64,000 nt of DNA, from the NCBI RefSeq assembly GCF_001278945.1, contig NZ_LGRV01000003.1:1984001-2048000 (forward strand), read 5' to 3'. Below are positions 18,840-27,958 of the stretch, one piece after another. The first letter of the stretch is position 1. Each line of letters opens with the position of its first letter. Made by a program: the position numbers and the translations under genes. Below the pieces are notes generated by a model. That model did no database searches, was not told where the DNA came from, and saw only the letters and a list, made by a program, of their open reading frames with translations. Source of the stretch: Lysinibacillus contaminans (GTDB taxonomy: Bacteria; Bacillota; Bacilli; Bacillales_A; Planococcaceae).

Positions 18840-19655
18840 CTATGAGCAGAAAATATGCTCGCCAATTTGTTTTATTTGAGGTCGTGACCAAATCCAATCG
18901 CTTGTCGCTGTTTTGGGGTTAAAATAGTAAATCGCATTTTCTGAAGGATCCCAACCATTCATTGCATCTATTACAGCTTCTTTTGCACGTTGATTCGGTT
19001 CTAACCAAATTTGCCCGTCAGCTACAGCTGTAAAAGCACGAGGTTGGAAAATAACGCCTGAAACTGTATTTGGGAAATCTGGATGCTCTATACGATTTAA
19101 AATAACCGCTGCGACCGCAACCTGCCCTTCATATGGCTCTCCCCTCGCTTCACCATATACGGCATTGGCCATAAGCTGTAAATCACGATCCGTATATTTC
19201 GGTGGAAGTTGTGTATTCGTACCGCCGCCACCACCATTGCCACCAGCACTATTATTTCCTCCATTTGGGTTCTTCACTACCTGTTGATCTAGTGGCTTTC
19301 CACCGTAGTAGGTAAATTGATTGCCCGCTTTAAGCTGCGCTTTTACCCATTTCTCGTCATAGTCTGAGTGACCCGCTAACGTTTTCTTTGTTTGGGGACC
19401 AGCTATGCCGTCAACTGGAAGACCAAATTTTTCTTGGAAATTTCGTAATGCCCAATACGTGTTATAGCCAAATTTCCCATCGATTTTACTTGTGTAAAAA
19501 CCTAAGTATTGTAGTCTAGACTGTAACTCAATAACATCATCCCCATATGCACCACGCGCAATTTGCTGCTCGGTAAAAGCAATGGCATCATTTTGAGGAA
19601 TTGAGACGATACTAATCGCAAAAATTAAACTAAAAATTATGCTTAACAAGCGCAC
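18840..19655 (-). CDS. sleB: Spore cortex-lytic enzyme SleB
   Basis: Lytic transglycosylase that degrades cortex peptidoglycan during germination. Starting at GTG 19653-19655 (AAAGGAGTG 8 bases upstream) the product is 271 residues: signal peptide cleaved near AIA-FTEQ (about residue 26), peptidoglycan-binding domain at 35-95, a Gly/Asn-rich linker at 130-148, and the hydrolase_2 catalytic domain from 160 with Glu169 in VYGEARGEPYEGQ. A longer reading adds 27 residues with no ribosome binding site. A sigma-G-like promoter precedes it. Confidence 0.95.
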   Translation of the reverse strand: MRLLSIIFSLIFAISIVSIPQNDAIAFTEQQIARGAYGDDVIELQSRLQYLGFYTSKIDGKFGYNTYWALRNFQEKFGLPVDGIAGPQTKKTLAGHSDYDEKWVKAQLKAGNQFTYYGGKPLDQQVVKNPNGGNNSAGGNGGGGGTNTQLPPKYTDRDLQLMANAVYGEARGEPYEGQVAVAAVILNRIEHPDFPNTVSGVIFQPRAFTAVADGQIWLEPNQRAKEAVIDAMNGWDPSENAIYYFNPKTATSDWIWSRPQIKQIGEHIFCS

Positions 19656-19675
19656 AACAATCACTCCTTTTTTTA

Positions 19676-19704
19676 TAGCTTGAAACAATTGCTGAAATTT
19701 ATAC
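19676..19704 (-). promoter_or_regulatory. Possible sigma-G promoter of sleB-ypeB
   Basis: Minus strand GTATA (19700-19704), 17-base spacer, CAAGCTA (19676-19682), compared with the sigma-G pattern of about GNATR then CATNNTA. One mismatch at a conserved -10 base; support comes from the known forespore expression of sleB in B. subtilis. Confidence 0.4.
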
Positions 19705-19720
19705 GTTTTTTTACATAAGA

Positions 19721-19757
19721 AAAAGAGATACCTCAATTAATCTTGAGCTATCTCTTT
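19721..19757 (-). terminator. Second hairpin downstream of prsW
   Basis: Stem AAAGAGATA..TCAA against TTGA..TATCTCTTT with a 6-base loop and a T-rich tail on the minus strand. It stands in tandem with the hairpin at 19764-19799 and would insulate sleB from prsW transcription. Confidence 0.65.
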
Positions 19758-19763
19758 CTATAC

Positions 19764-19799
19764 AAAAAAACGCAGAAATCATTTTTTGATTTCTACGCT
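19764..19799 (-). terminator. Intrinsic terminator after prsW
   Basis: Stem GCGTAGAAATCA against TGATTTCTGCG on the minus strand, T7 tract, immediately past the prsW stop. Confidence 0.8.
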
Positions 19800-20474
19800 T
19801 TATATTTTCTTATGCATATGCAAATGCTGTACGAGATGATAATGTGCCAGCTTTACTTTTCGCAAACCAAACCACCATAAGAACAGCATAAAAGGTACCA
19901 TTAAATATACCCAATGCCCTTTAAACGATAATATTGTATTATATAGAATATGCAAAATCACTGGGGCGCACAGTGCCATCGCAATCATTTCTTTCAATTT
20001 TGTGTGCTTTGAAAACTTTGCCTTACCGAAATAATAGCCCATCACGACACCAAATAAGGCATGGCTAGATACTGGCAATAGCGCACGCAGAAATGCTGTA
20101 TCAAGACCGAAAGAAAGTAAATATAACACGTTTTCAACCGTTGCAAAACCAAGCGAAATACTAGCACCATATAAAAGGCCATCATAAGGATCATCGAACT
20201 CCATATGGTTGTAAATAGCAATTAATAAGACAAACCATTTAAAAAACTCTTCAATAGTACTCGTAAAGAGGACATTTTGTAAAAAAGCATTTGGAAAAAC
20301 CCCTTCTTCTGTCAGCACATACTGCAAGAACATAATAGGGAATGTTAAAAATGCACCATATAAAAACGTATGGACTAATGTTCTTCTTGGCTCCGTTGCC
20401 ATTTGATTGCGCAAATAGAAATAACTAAAAAGCGCTAGACCGGGAGCAATGGCAGCTGATAAAAGGATGATCAT
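19800..20474 (-). CDS. prsW: Intramembrane protease PrsW
   Basis: Membrane metalloprotease that makes the site-1 cut of anti-sigma factor RsiW in B. subtilis. 224 residues, multi-spanning, with the three family motifs: EEFFKW at 75-80, the Glu114 motif FATVEN, and His138 in SSHALFG. ATG at 20472-20474 has GAAAGGGG upstream; an in-frame TTG at 20495 is less likely. No rsiW or sigW lies in the window, so the substrate is inferred from the family. Confidence 0.9.
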   Translation of the reverse strand: MIILLSAAIAPGLALFSYFYLRNQMATEPRRTLVHTFLYGAFLTFPIMFLQYVLTEEGVFPNAFLQNVLFTSTIEEFFKWFVLLIAIYNHMEFDDPYDGLLYGASISLGFATVENVLYLLSFGLDTAFLRALLPVSSHALFGVVMGYYFGKAKFSKHTKLKEMIAMALCAPVILHILYNTILSFKGHWVYLMVPFMLFLWWFGLRKVKLAHYHLVQHLHMHKKI

Positions 20475-20553
20475 GTTGCCGGCCCCTTTCAACAATAGAC
20501 TGCAAATATTATATCATGTTAGGACATAAAAATTGAAAAGGAGTTTTTATTTT

Positions 20554-21522
20554 ATGAAAAAAACCATTTTATTGATTCATACAGGTGGGACGATCTCTAT
20601 GGCAATGAGCGATGAAGGTGCAGTTTTGCCCAATAAAGAAAATCCTCTTATGAAAGAAAGTAATAAGCTTGATTCGATTGCCCAAATTATCGAAATGGAG
20701 GCTTTTAACCTTCCTTCACCGCATATTACGCCGAACGAAATGCTGACACTTCGTAATATAATTGTAGATAAAGTTTCGGCTCAGCACATTGACGGTATTG
20801 TCATCACACATGGTACGGATACACTGGAAGAAACCGCGTATTTTTTAGAGCTTACAACGAATTTACATATACCAATTGTGTTAACCGGTGCGATGCGTTC
20901 TTCCAATGAATTAGGTGCAGATGGTGTCTACAACTTGGTCGAAGCTGTACGTGTCGCTGTTGATGACGAAGCATGCGGAAAAGGTGTACTTGTTGTGATG
21001 AATGATGAGGTGCATCTCGCTGTCAACACAACAAAAACGAGCACTAGCTCAGTCAATACTTTCCAATCACCACAGTATGGACCGATTGGACTCATTACAA
21101 AATCACGCATTTTATTCCACCATGGCCCACTGCGACGCAAATATGTCCAGTTGCAAGATTTAACGAAACGTGTGGCCATGCTCAAAATATATGCTGGCAT
21201 GGAAGAAGATTTACTGGATGTTGTTCTTACCTGTCACTATGATGGTGTTGTATTAGAAGGACTCGGACAGGGCAATGTGCCACCAGCTGTTGTCAAAGGC
21301 ATCAAAACCTTGCTTGATCGCAACATCCCCGTGGTGCTCGTATCTCGCTGCTTTAATGGTATCGCAGAAGGTGTATACGGCTACGAAGGTGGTGGTAAAA
21401 TGCTTGAAGATTTAGGTGTTCTCTTTGCCACAGGCATTAACGGCCAAAAAGCTCGTTTAAAATTATTAATAGGTCTCAATCAGATTGATCACACAATTGA
21501 TTTAAAAGAATACTTTTCTTAA
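20554..21522 (+). CDS. ansA: L-asparaginase (type I)
   Basis: Hydrolyses asparagine to aspartate and ammonia in the cytoplasm. 322 residues from ATG 20554; the nucleophile region HTGGTISM (9-16, Thr13) and the second catalytic motif HGTDTLEET (86-94) are present, and there is no signal peptide. AAAAGGAG lies about 10 bases before the ATG; an in-frame TTG at 20533 overlaps that site. It is a plus-strand gene within a minus-strand block, diverging from prsW and ending in its own terminator. Confidence 0.94.
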   Translation: MKKTILLIHTGGTISMAMSDEGAVLPNKENPLMKESNKLDSIAQIIEMEAFNLPSPHITPNEMLTLRNIIVDKVSAQHIDGIVITHGTDTLEETAYFLELTTNLHIPIVLTGAMRSSNELGADGVYNLVEAVRVAVDDEACGKGVLVVMNDEVHLAVNTTKTSTSSVNTFQSPQYGPIGLITKSRILFHHGPLRRKYVQLQDLTKRVAMLKIYAGMEEDLLDVVLTCHYDGVVLEGLGQGNVPPAVVKGIKTLLDRNIPVVLVSRCFNGIAEGVYGYEGGGKMLEDLGVLFATGINGQKARLKLLIGLNQIDHTIDLKEYFS

Positions 21523-21532
21523 CTTCAAATGA

Positions 21533-21570
21533 GCACTTCTAAAATACATTACTATTTTGAAGTGCTTTTT
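21533..21570 (+). terminator. Intrinsic terminator after ansA
   Basis: Stem GCACTTCTAAAATA paired imperfectly with TATTTTGAAGTGC, followed by T6 on the plus strand. It abuts the stop codon of the convergent fusion gene. Confidence 0.85.
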
Positions 21571-23104
21571 ACATTTCCACTACTTGCTCGTAATAGGTCA
21601 GAATTTCTCTAAGTTGCTTGAATGCCACATCAAAATCAGGCTGAATAACAGCTAATTGCACAAAATTTTTCTGACGCAAGTAAAGGCTATCTCCATGTAA
21701 ATACAGTCCATTAAGCTTTAAATCTATACATAAACCGCTGTATTCTTTCGGTAACTTTAAGGTTAGAATCATTGGATACGAAGACGTTTGTAATTGAAAT
21801 TTTTGCACAATAGATAGTTTTTGTAGTGCTTGAAAACGTTCCTGTAAAAGATTAAATCTTGCCGGATATTCTTGTAAAGCCGCTTCTACATTTGCCACAA
21901 GTGCTGCCGGCACAGTAAATGGCACATGCTCTCCATGATAATTTGCTAAGTTTACATAGACTGGTAATGTTGAAGGCTTCGCTAAGTCCTGTGAAAAGAC
22001 AAATGATAGACCACTCATTGCACCAATTGCCTTACCACTGACAGCGGTTGCTAGATAACAGTTTTCTAATGAAAACGGCATCGCACCAAATGAGCTGATA
22101 CAGTCTGCACATAGCAACACATCATATCGTTGCGTAAGCTTTGCAAGCATCTCCATATCATTGAAAGTACCAGTTGATGTTTCACCATGAACGAATAATA
22201 ACCAATTGTAAGTACCCATTTGTAAGTGTGCTTCAATTATTTTCTCGTCAAACGGATCACTCCATGCATTTTGCACCGTATCAAAGGCTAAAGCCCAATG
22301 CCTCGCTTGCTCTATTAAACGTTCACCAAATTCACCATTTGATAGGATCAGCCCACGCCCTAGTGGTTTTAACTGCCCAAGTAGAACATCATTAGCTAGT
22401 GTTCCTGAACCAACTAAAGTGGCTACGTAATTTGTTTGTGATAGTTGTAAAAGCTTTTGTCTCATTTGCTGAAATAGCGCCTGAAACGTAAGGGTACGAT
22501 GCGAAATATCAGAATACGTGATACCCCCAAGTTGTTTTACCGGACCTGGATAAAACGTATAATTATCATTCGCTAAGCGTTGCAGTAAATTCTGTTCAAA
22601 TTGTTGCCGCGTCAGTACCATTGGCAAAAATTTGGCTTCCTCCGTCCCAACTGCTGGTGCAAATTGTGTAAAACCCATTTGTTTATACAGTTTTTCCTCA
22701 CGAGTTGTGCCGGAAATGACCGCTGCAGAATATCCCTTTTCATATGCAAAGCTATATAAAGCTCGCGCTAATCTTAGCAACACTCGCCCTGTTCGATATT
22801 CCTTTTTTACTGCAAGAAGACGTATTTCACATAATTTTTCGCAAAGTCCCTTTTCCAAATAGTTCTCGACGACTCCAATTTTCTCATCAATTGAAAAGGG
22901 ACGTTGATCGCGAAACGCTAGCATACCGACTATTTCCTTCTCTTTGTAAACAATTAAATATGTATTCTCAGCATGAAAACGGTCCATTTTCCGTTTCGAC
23001 TCATTTGGTTCATGTTGTGGTATTTCATCTACAAATATAGCGTAATTTAACTTTTCTATGGCAGCAAATTCTGCTTGTGTTTGTGCAATTTTACACCAAT
23101 ACAT
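21569..23104 (-). CDS. GNAT acyltransferase / class-V aminotransferase fusion
   Basis: 511-residue two-domain protein of unknown function. Residues 1 to about 165 look like a GNAT fold: an N-terminal block reminiscent of N-acyl-amino-acid or acyl-homoserine-lactone synthases (FVDEIPQHEPNE, then MDRFHAENTYLIVY), and a CoA-loop-like segment YRTGRVLLRLARA with LYKQMGF. Residues 185-505 form a fold-type I PLP enzyme of aminotransferase class V: pyridine-N aspartate Asp334 in CADCISSFGA and Schiff-base Lys358 in SGKAIGAMSGLSF. The start is 5 bases past the stop of a PlsY paralogue, so the two are co-translated. A role joining an amino group with an acyl chain is inferred; no substrate is evident. 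Confidence 0.8.
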   Translation of the reverse strand: MYWCKIAQTQAEFAAIEKLNYAIFVDEIPQHEPNESKRKMDRFHAENTYLIVYKEKEIVGMLAFRDQRPFSIDEKIGVVENYLEKGLCEKLCEIRLLAVKKEYRTGRVLLRLARALYSFAYEKGYSAAVISGTTREEKLYKQMGFTQFAPAVGTEEAKFLPMVLTRQQFEQNLLQRLANDNYTFYPGPVKQLGGITYSDISHRTLTFQALFQQMRQKLLQLSQTNYVATLVGSGTLANDVLLGQLKPLGRGLILSNGEFGERLIEQARHWALAFDTVQNAWSDPFDEKIIEAHLQMGTYNWLLFVHGETSTGTFNDMEMLAKLTQRYDVLLCADCISSFGAMPFSLENCYLATAVSGKAIGAMSGLSFVFSQDLAKPSTLPVYVNLANYHGEHVPFTVPAALVANVEAALQEYPARFNLLQERFQALQKLSIVQKFQLQTSSYPMILTLKLPKEYSGLCIDLKLNGLYLHGDSLYLRQKNFVQLAVIQPDFDVAFKQLREILTYYEQVVEM

Positions 23105-23108
23105 GCAA

Positions 23109-23669
23109 TCACTTCTTTCTCCCTAAAGATTCCTGTACATTTGACCTATGTTTGATAAGCATCAATACAATAGCGAATATTAAAAGTATATATGTCTGCA
23201 ATTGTCCTGAGATGATAATAGCGCTTACATAAAATACAAAGCCACCAAGCATACCGAGCGTTAAGCTTCTAGTTACTATAGCTGTTAAGGTAGTCCCAAG
23301 AATCATCATTAAAAATAATTCCGGTGACAGCACGAGCCCCACACCAATAAATGTCGCTACCCCTTTCCCACCGTTAAATTTAAGCCAGATAGGATATAAA
23401 TGCCCAAGGATGACAAAGCACGCTCCCCCAACAATTACCCACTCCTCAAGATGCAATAAACGTCCTAACACAACAATAAATACACCTTTTACTAAATCCC
23501 CTAATAACGTCCATGTAAATGCAGCCTTGCCAATGACACTTCCTGCATTTCTAGCCCCTAAGTTTTTGCTACGTTCTTCTTGTAAATTAACTTTATATAC
23601 TTTTCCAACGAAATATGCCGTCATAAAGTTTCCAACACCATAGCTCAATAACCAGTACAGCCAAATCAT
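23109..23669 (-). CDS. PlsY-family acyl-phosphate:glycerol-3-phosphate acyltransferase paralogue
   Basis: Integral membrane protein of 186 residues with PlsY motifs: NLGARNAGSVIG corresponds to the GSGNxGATN-type motif 1 and GHLYPIWLKFNGGKGVAT to motif 2. Motif 1 departs from the housekeeping form (Arg in place of the usual Thr and an altered preceding segment), so this may be a specialised paralogue; whether a second plsY exists elsewhere cannot be seen. ATG 23667-23669 follows AAGGAGGAATGAAGG. It is first in a two-gene operon with the GNAT-aminotransferase fusion. Confidence 0.82.
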   Translation of the reverse strand: MIWLYWLLSYGVGNFMTAYFVGKVYKVNLQEERSKNLGARNAGSVIGKAAFTWTLLGDLVKGVFIVVLGRLLHLEEWVIVGGACFVILGHLYPIWLKFNGGKGVATFIGVGLVLSPELFLMMILGTTLTAIVTRSLTLGMLGGFVFYVSAIIISGQLQTYILLIFAIVLMLIKHRSNVQESLGRKK

Positions 23670-23751
23670 CCTTCATTCCTCCTTCATGTGCACGATGCTT
23701 GCTTATCCATCAAATTTACGTTTTTATCCCTCTAAATCTGACATCTCCTAT

Positions 23752-23787
23752 AAAAAAAGCTGTATCAGCATCTTGTGCTCATACAGC
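23752..23787 (-). terminator. Intrinsic terminator after ypdA
   Basis: Stem GCTGTATCAGCA with TGCTCATACAGC (one internal mismatch), 5-base loop, T7 on the minus strand. Confidence 0.9.
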
Positions 23788-23795
23788 CAGTATTC

Positions 23796-24758
23796 TTATT
23801 TTCTTTCTTCAATTGCTTTCGCAATACAGTCTCCGTGGAAGCGACCATTTTCAATGAAAATCTCATTGGCATTATTTCCAGCCGCAATCACACCAGCAAT
23901 GAATAAACCTTTCACATTCGTTTCCATTGTTTCTGCCTCATAAAACGGACGACCTGTTTCCTCATCAATGGCAACACCCATCGACCGGATAAACGCATGA
24001 TCTGGATGATAGCCAGTCATTGCAAAAACGAAATCATTTTTCAGTACTTTTTCATGGCCATCTATATCAAGAACGACTTCATGTTCACGAATTTCTTTGA
24101 CATTTGTGTTGAAATGCATCGTCACTTCACCGTTACGGACTACACCTTCAAATTCCGGTAATACCCACGGTTTAATGCTTGGTGAATATTCACTACCACG
24201 ATAGACTACAGTCACACGTGCTCCTGCTTTATTTAGCTCAAGCGCCGCATCGATTGCAGAATTTTTCCCACCGATCACCAATACATCCGTATCAAAAAAT
24301 TCATGCGCTTCTTTAAAGTAATGATGCACTTTTGGCAGTTCTTCGCCTGGTAAGTTCATATAGTTCGGATGATCATAATAGCCAGTCGCAATCACGACAT
24401 ATGGTGTTTCATAGACATCTTTATCGGTCGTTACTGTAAAGACTTCTCCACTTTTCACGACAGTACTTACTTCTTCAAAACGATTTACTTGGATATTTTT
24501 CAGACGTACTACTTCACGATAATAGACAAGTGCCTGATTACGTTTTGGCTTACGTTCCTCAATGATAAACGGCACATCACCAATTGCTAAACGTTCACTT
24601 GTACTAAAAAATGTTTGATGTGTTGGATAATGAAAAATCGCATTTACAATATTCCCTTTTTCAATAACAACTGGGTTTAAGCCAATGTTTTGCAAAGATA
24701 TTGCTGCCGCTAACCCACATGGGCCTCCGCCTACAATAATTGCATCTACTTGTTGCAT
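23796..24758 (-). CDS. ypdA: Bacillithiol-disulfide reductase YpdA
   Basis: FAD-dependent pyridine-nucleotide oxidoreductase of 320 residues that recycles oxidised bacillithiol in Firmicutes. FAD-binding motif GGGPCGL at 10-16 includes Cys14, the cysteine implicated in the YpdA mechanism; the NADPH-binding motif GGKNSA lies near 165 and a second flavin block near 285 (GLFIAGV). ATG 24756-24758 has AAAGGAGTG 8 bases upstream, preferred over a GTG three codons earlier. It implies that the organism makes bacillithiol. Confidence 0.92.
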   Translation of the reverse strand: MQQVDAIIVGGGPCGLAAAISLQNIGLNPVVIEKGNIVNAIFHYPTHQTFFSTSERLAIGDVPFIIEERKPKRNQALVYYREVVRLKNIQVNRFEEVSTVVKSGEVFTVTTDKDVYETPYVVIATGYYDHPNYMNLPGEELPKVHHYFKEAHEFFDTDVLVIGGKNSAIDAALELNKAGARVTVVYRGSEYSPSIKPWVLPEFEGVVRNGEVTMHFNTNVKEIREHEVVLDIDGHEKVLKNDFVFAMTGYHPDHAFIRSMGVAIDEETGRPFYEAETMETNVKGLFIAGVIAAGNNANEIFIENGRFHGDCIAKAIEERK

Positions 24759-24830
24759 TTTTGACACTCCTTTAGAATCTAAAAAACCACTATAACTTCC
24801 ATTATACGCCCTTTAGTCAGCTTTGGTTGT

Positions 24831-25589
24831 TTATTTACCCGAAATATTGATGTCAATAATATGACATTGTGGCTTCGCACCTAAGCGCAGAGGCAACAAT
24901 GTTGTACCATAGCCGTTACTAACAAGCGTCATAACGCCTTCACGTTCTTTATAAGAGCCGTTTGGATGTACGCCATATGGACCGATACGAATTTGCCCGC
25001 CATGTAAATGCCCACCAATCATCAAATCAGCTCTAAACTTAGCGCGTACACGGGCAAAAACACCCGGATTATGTGAAATAAAGACGACTAGATCTTCTTC
25101 CTCGATTTTTTCAAAAGCTGCTTCAAAGCTGTACTTTCTTGTCGATGTATCTTCGATGGCACTTAGCCAAAAACGATTTTTCTTCTCAGGTAATAGCACT
25201 GCATCGTTTGCTAGTATATGCACCCCATGCTCAACCAAAATCCCTCGAAGACGATCCTCTCCAACTTCACGATCATTATTACCCCATACAAAATAAGTAG
25301 GACCTAGTAGTGTTAATAAGGTTAAGTTTTCATGAATACGCTCAATAGGCGTTCTTCTATCAGCAAAATCACCACCAATAATCACTGCATCAAATGAACC
25401 CTCTATCTCCTTAATCATGTTGCGATTAATTTTACGTAAATGCGTATCAGAAATAAAAAATAGTCGGATTTTTTCCTGTTCGCCGTTCAACTGCATTTGG
25501 TGATTTAGCACATTGTTTTCATTTGCTACTTTCCACATATAGAGTAGGAATGCTATTGCAATTACTAGTATTAGACCAATATAAATCAT
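24831..25589 (-). CDS. ypbG: Membrane-anchored metallophosphoesterase, YpbG-like
   Basis: 252 residues: an N-terminal membrane segment (about 2-20) then a calcineurin-like phosphoesterase domain with all metal-ligand blocks in order: SDTHL, GGDFADRR, GNNDRE, SHNPGV and GGHLHGGQ. Substrate unknown. ATG 25587-25589 follows GGAGGAG. It has the position of B. subtilis ypbG. Confidence 0.88.
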   Translation of the reverse strand: MIYIGLILVIAIAFLLYMWKVANENNVLNHQMQLNGEQEKIRLFFISDTHLRKINRNMIKEIEGSFDAVIIGGDFADRRTPIERIHENLTLLTLLGPTYFVWGNNDREVGEDRLRGILVEHGVHILANDAVLLPEKKNRFWLSAIEDTSTRKYSFEAAFEKIEEEDLVVFISHNPGVFARVRAKFRADLMIGGHLHGGQIRIGPYGVHPNGSYKEREGVMTLVSNGYGTTLLPLRLGAKPQCHIIDINISGK

Positions 25590-25614
25590 CCCTGCACTCC
25601 TCCTTACCGAAAGC

Positions 25615-25650
25615 AAAAAGACGATACACTTCCATGAAGTATCGTCTCTT
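25615..25650 (-). terminator. Intrinsic terminator, probably for ypbE
   Basis: Stem AGACGATAC/GTATCGTCT with an 11-base loop and T5 on the minus strand, located between the ypbE-like gene and ypbG. Confidence 0.75.
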
Positions 25651-25750
25651 TGCCAAATTTGACATACGATTCAATAGCTCTTGAAGTTAACGTATGTCGA
25701 TTATTTTATACTAGAAAAACTTCATTGCAAATCAATAACACGCGTATTAC

Positions 25751-26428
25751 CTATGGTAATTTAATCACTTGCCCAACCCAAACTGTATCTGAAGTCATAC
25801 CATTTGCCGCACGGATTTTTGCTAATGTTGCTTCACTTCCATTACCATAGTAATTAAGGGCAATACGGTATAAATTTTCTTTCTCTTTTACTGTATGTGT
25901 TTTTACTTTGGCTGCAGCAGCTTCTTGTGCTTTTCGAGCTTCTTCAGCTTTCTTCGCGTCTTCAGCCGCCTTCTCTGCCTCTGCCTTTTTAGCTTCTTCT
26001 GCCTTCTTTGCTTCTAATTCCGCTTTTTCTTTCGCGGCTAGCATTTCAGCATCTTTTTGCGCTTGATTTTCTGCTTGTTCGTTAGCTTTAGTATCTTCAT
26101 CATCTTTATCTTCTGTAACTTTAATATCGGATTTGTCACCAGGTTTAGCCATTTCCACAATAGAACCAGACGAATCCTTCTCTGCTTCCTCAATCGTCTT
26201 TCCAGGCTCATAAAACACCCAGATATATATTAGTATCGTTGATGGAATTAGGATAAAAATAATAAACAGAATCGTATTTAACGGTATTTTACGTTGCGTA
26301 TTCTTTTGTTTATTATTGCCGCCATTTCGCTTCACACGTGACGCTCTCGATAACGTTTCCAGTTCTTTCTCCTCTTCAAATGACTGACGATGTTCTTCAA
26401 TTTTATCACGATAGTCTTCTTTACTCAT
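25751..26428 (-). CDS. ypbE: LysM-domain membrane protein, YpbE-like
   Basis: 225 residues: a charged cytoplasmic N-terminus (1-50), one membrane segment (about 54-78), a long Lys/Glu/Ala-rich region at 90-175 likely to be extended or coiled, and a C-terminal LysM domain at about 178-225 (HTVKEKENLYRIALNYYGNG) that should bind peptidoglycan. ATG 26426-26428 is preceded by GGAGGT. Probably a cell-wall-attached structural protein; function not established. Confidence 0.85.
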   Translation of the reverse strand: MSKEDYRDKIEEHRQSFEEEKELETLSRASRVKRNGGNNKQKNTQRKIPLNTILFIIFILIPSTILIYIWVFYEPGKTIEEAEKDSSGSIVEMAKPGDKSDIKVTEDKDDEDTKANEQAENQAQKDAEMLAAKEKAELEAKKAEEAKKAEAEKAAEDAKKAEEARKAQEAAAAKVKTHTVKEKENLYRIALNYYGNGSEATLAKIRAANGMTSDTVWVGQVIKLP

Positions 26429-26512
26429 TCGCCGTACCTCCAACTTTACTTCCATTCTTTCATATTATTATGACGAAGTTTGCGAAAAAAGTAAATGACT
26501 GCCGCTATTTGT

Positions 26513-27955
26513 CTACAAACCGACTAATAATTGTTTTAATCGATTCTCCCAAGAGACCATTTCTATTTTCAGATTTACTTCTGTTCGTCCTTTAATAATT
26601 GCATCATATAGAATGCCACAATTCTCACAACAATTTTCTGGATTTTCTCGTAAATTTTGGCCGAAATAGCCTACTAGTAGTCTACGCATACAATCTTTTG
26701 TTTGTGCAATTTTTTGCATTTCATAGATTGATTGATATTTTTCGAGCGCTAAGTTATTTAAACGAATTTTCACCTGCTCCACAGGCTCCTCTTTCATCCA
26801 ATAATCAAGAACTCGAAAAGCAGTCTCACTAAGCTCTCCGTTTTTTAGCATCTGTGATGGAAGTACATTTTGCATCATCAGCTCTTGATATCGGTCAACA
26901 TGAATAGTCGCAGGCAAATCACCGGTAGTTACAAATTTAGCCAGTTCCTCATCTCCATCGCTATAAAGCAATATTGCCAGTGCCGGTTTACCATCACGCC
27001 CTGCTCGCCCAATTTCCTGCATATAATTCGCTACTGTTGACGGTAACGATTCATGAATGACCTGGCGAATATCGGCTTTATTGATGCCCATACCAAATGC
27101 ATTCGTCGCTACAATCCAGTCGAGCTCCCCGTCTATAAATTGTTGTTGAATAAACTGACGATCCTCTGCGCCAAACCCTGCGTGATAAGCCGCCGCTCGA
27201 ATACCTGCTTGCTTAAATGTCTCACTATACTGCTCTGCACGTTTTCTTGAAGACATATACAAAATGCCCGGTCCCGCCGTTTTTTGTATATGATGCAAAA
27301 TCCAACTCGCCTTGTCTGCCTTATCTTCAAATAAAACACGCCCTAGGTGAATATTTGGACGGTCCACATCATAAATAAATTCAAACGGTGCCTGTAAAGA
27401 AAGTGTTGAGCGTATGTCAGTTAATACTTTGTCTGTCGCAGTCGCTGATAAGGCCAATACTGGCGGGCGTTGCGATTGCATAAACCATTCACCAATTCGT
27501 AAATAATCTGGTCTGAAATCAAAGCCCCATTGAGAAATACAATGCGCTTCATCAACCACAATTAAACTGAGCTCCATTCGTGAAAGTTTCTCTTGTACCT
27601 GTTGCTGTAACAGCATTTCAGGGGATGTGAAAATAAAACGATACTGCTCTAAATAATGGAGAGCATAACGTTTTTCTTCTGCCGATAGAAAAGAGTTTAA
27701 TGCGACTACTCTTTTTTCACCTAAACGTTTTAGTTGTTCAACCTGATCCTGCATTAAAGACAGTAACGGCGAAACAATTAGCACAGGCTTTGAAAAAAGA
27801 TAACCCGGTAACTGATAACAAAGTGATTTCCCCATACTCGTTGGCAATAATGCAATCACATCTTTTCCTTCTACAACAGCTTCAATTACTTCTTTTTGTC
27901 CCGGACGAAACGAAGTGTAGCCAAAATACTTTGCTAAAGTTTGTTCTAACTGCAT
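26513..27955 (-). CDS. recS: RecQ-family ATP-dependent DNA helicase (RecS)
   Basis: 480-residue superfamily-2 3'-5' helicase. Walker A TSMGKSLCYQ near 38-47, DEAH box in VVDEAHCISQWGFDFRPDY, motif VI QEIGRAGRDG, and a C-terminal zinc-binding cysteine cluster (C at about 442-456, CENCCENCG). It lacks the HRDC domain of full-length RecQ, matching B. subtilis RecS (YpbC). Starts 4 bases after ypbB. Confidence 0.93.
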   Translation of the reverse strand: MQLEQTLAKYFGYTSFRPGQKEVIEAVVEGKDVIALLPTSMGKSLCYQLPGYLFSKPVLIVSPLLSLMQDQVEQLKRLGEKRVVALNSFLSAEEKRYALHYLEQYRFIFTSPEMLLQQQVQEKLSRMELSLIVVDEAHCISQWGFDFRPDYLRIGEWFMQSQRPPVLALSATATDKVLTDIRSTLSLQAPFEFIYDVDRPNIHLGRVLFEDKADKASWILHHIQKTAGPGILYMSSRKRAEQYSETFKQAGIRAAAYHAGFGAEDRQFIQQQFIDGELDWIVATNAFGMGINKADIRQVIHESLPSTVANYMQEIGRAGRDGKPALAILLYSDGDEELAKFVTTGDLPATIHVDRYQELMMQNVLPSQMLKNGELSETAFRVLDYWMKEEPVEQVKIRLNNLALEKYQSIYEMQKIAQTKDCMRRLLVGYFGQNLRENPENCCENCGILYDAIIKGRTEVNLKIEMVSWENRLKQLLVGL

Positions 27956-27958
27956 GCG

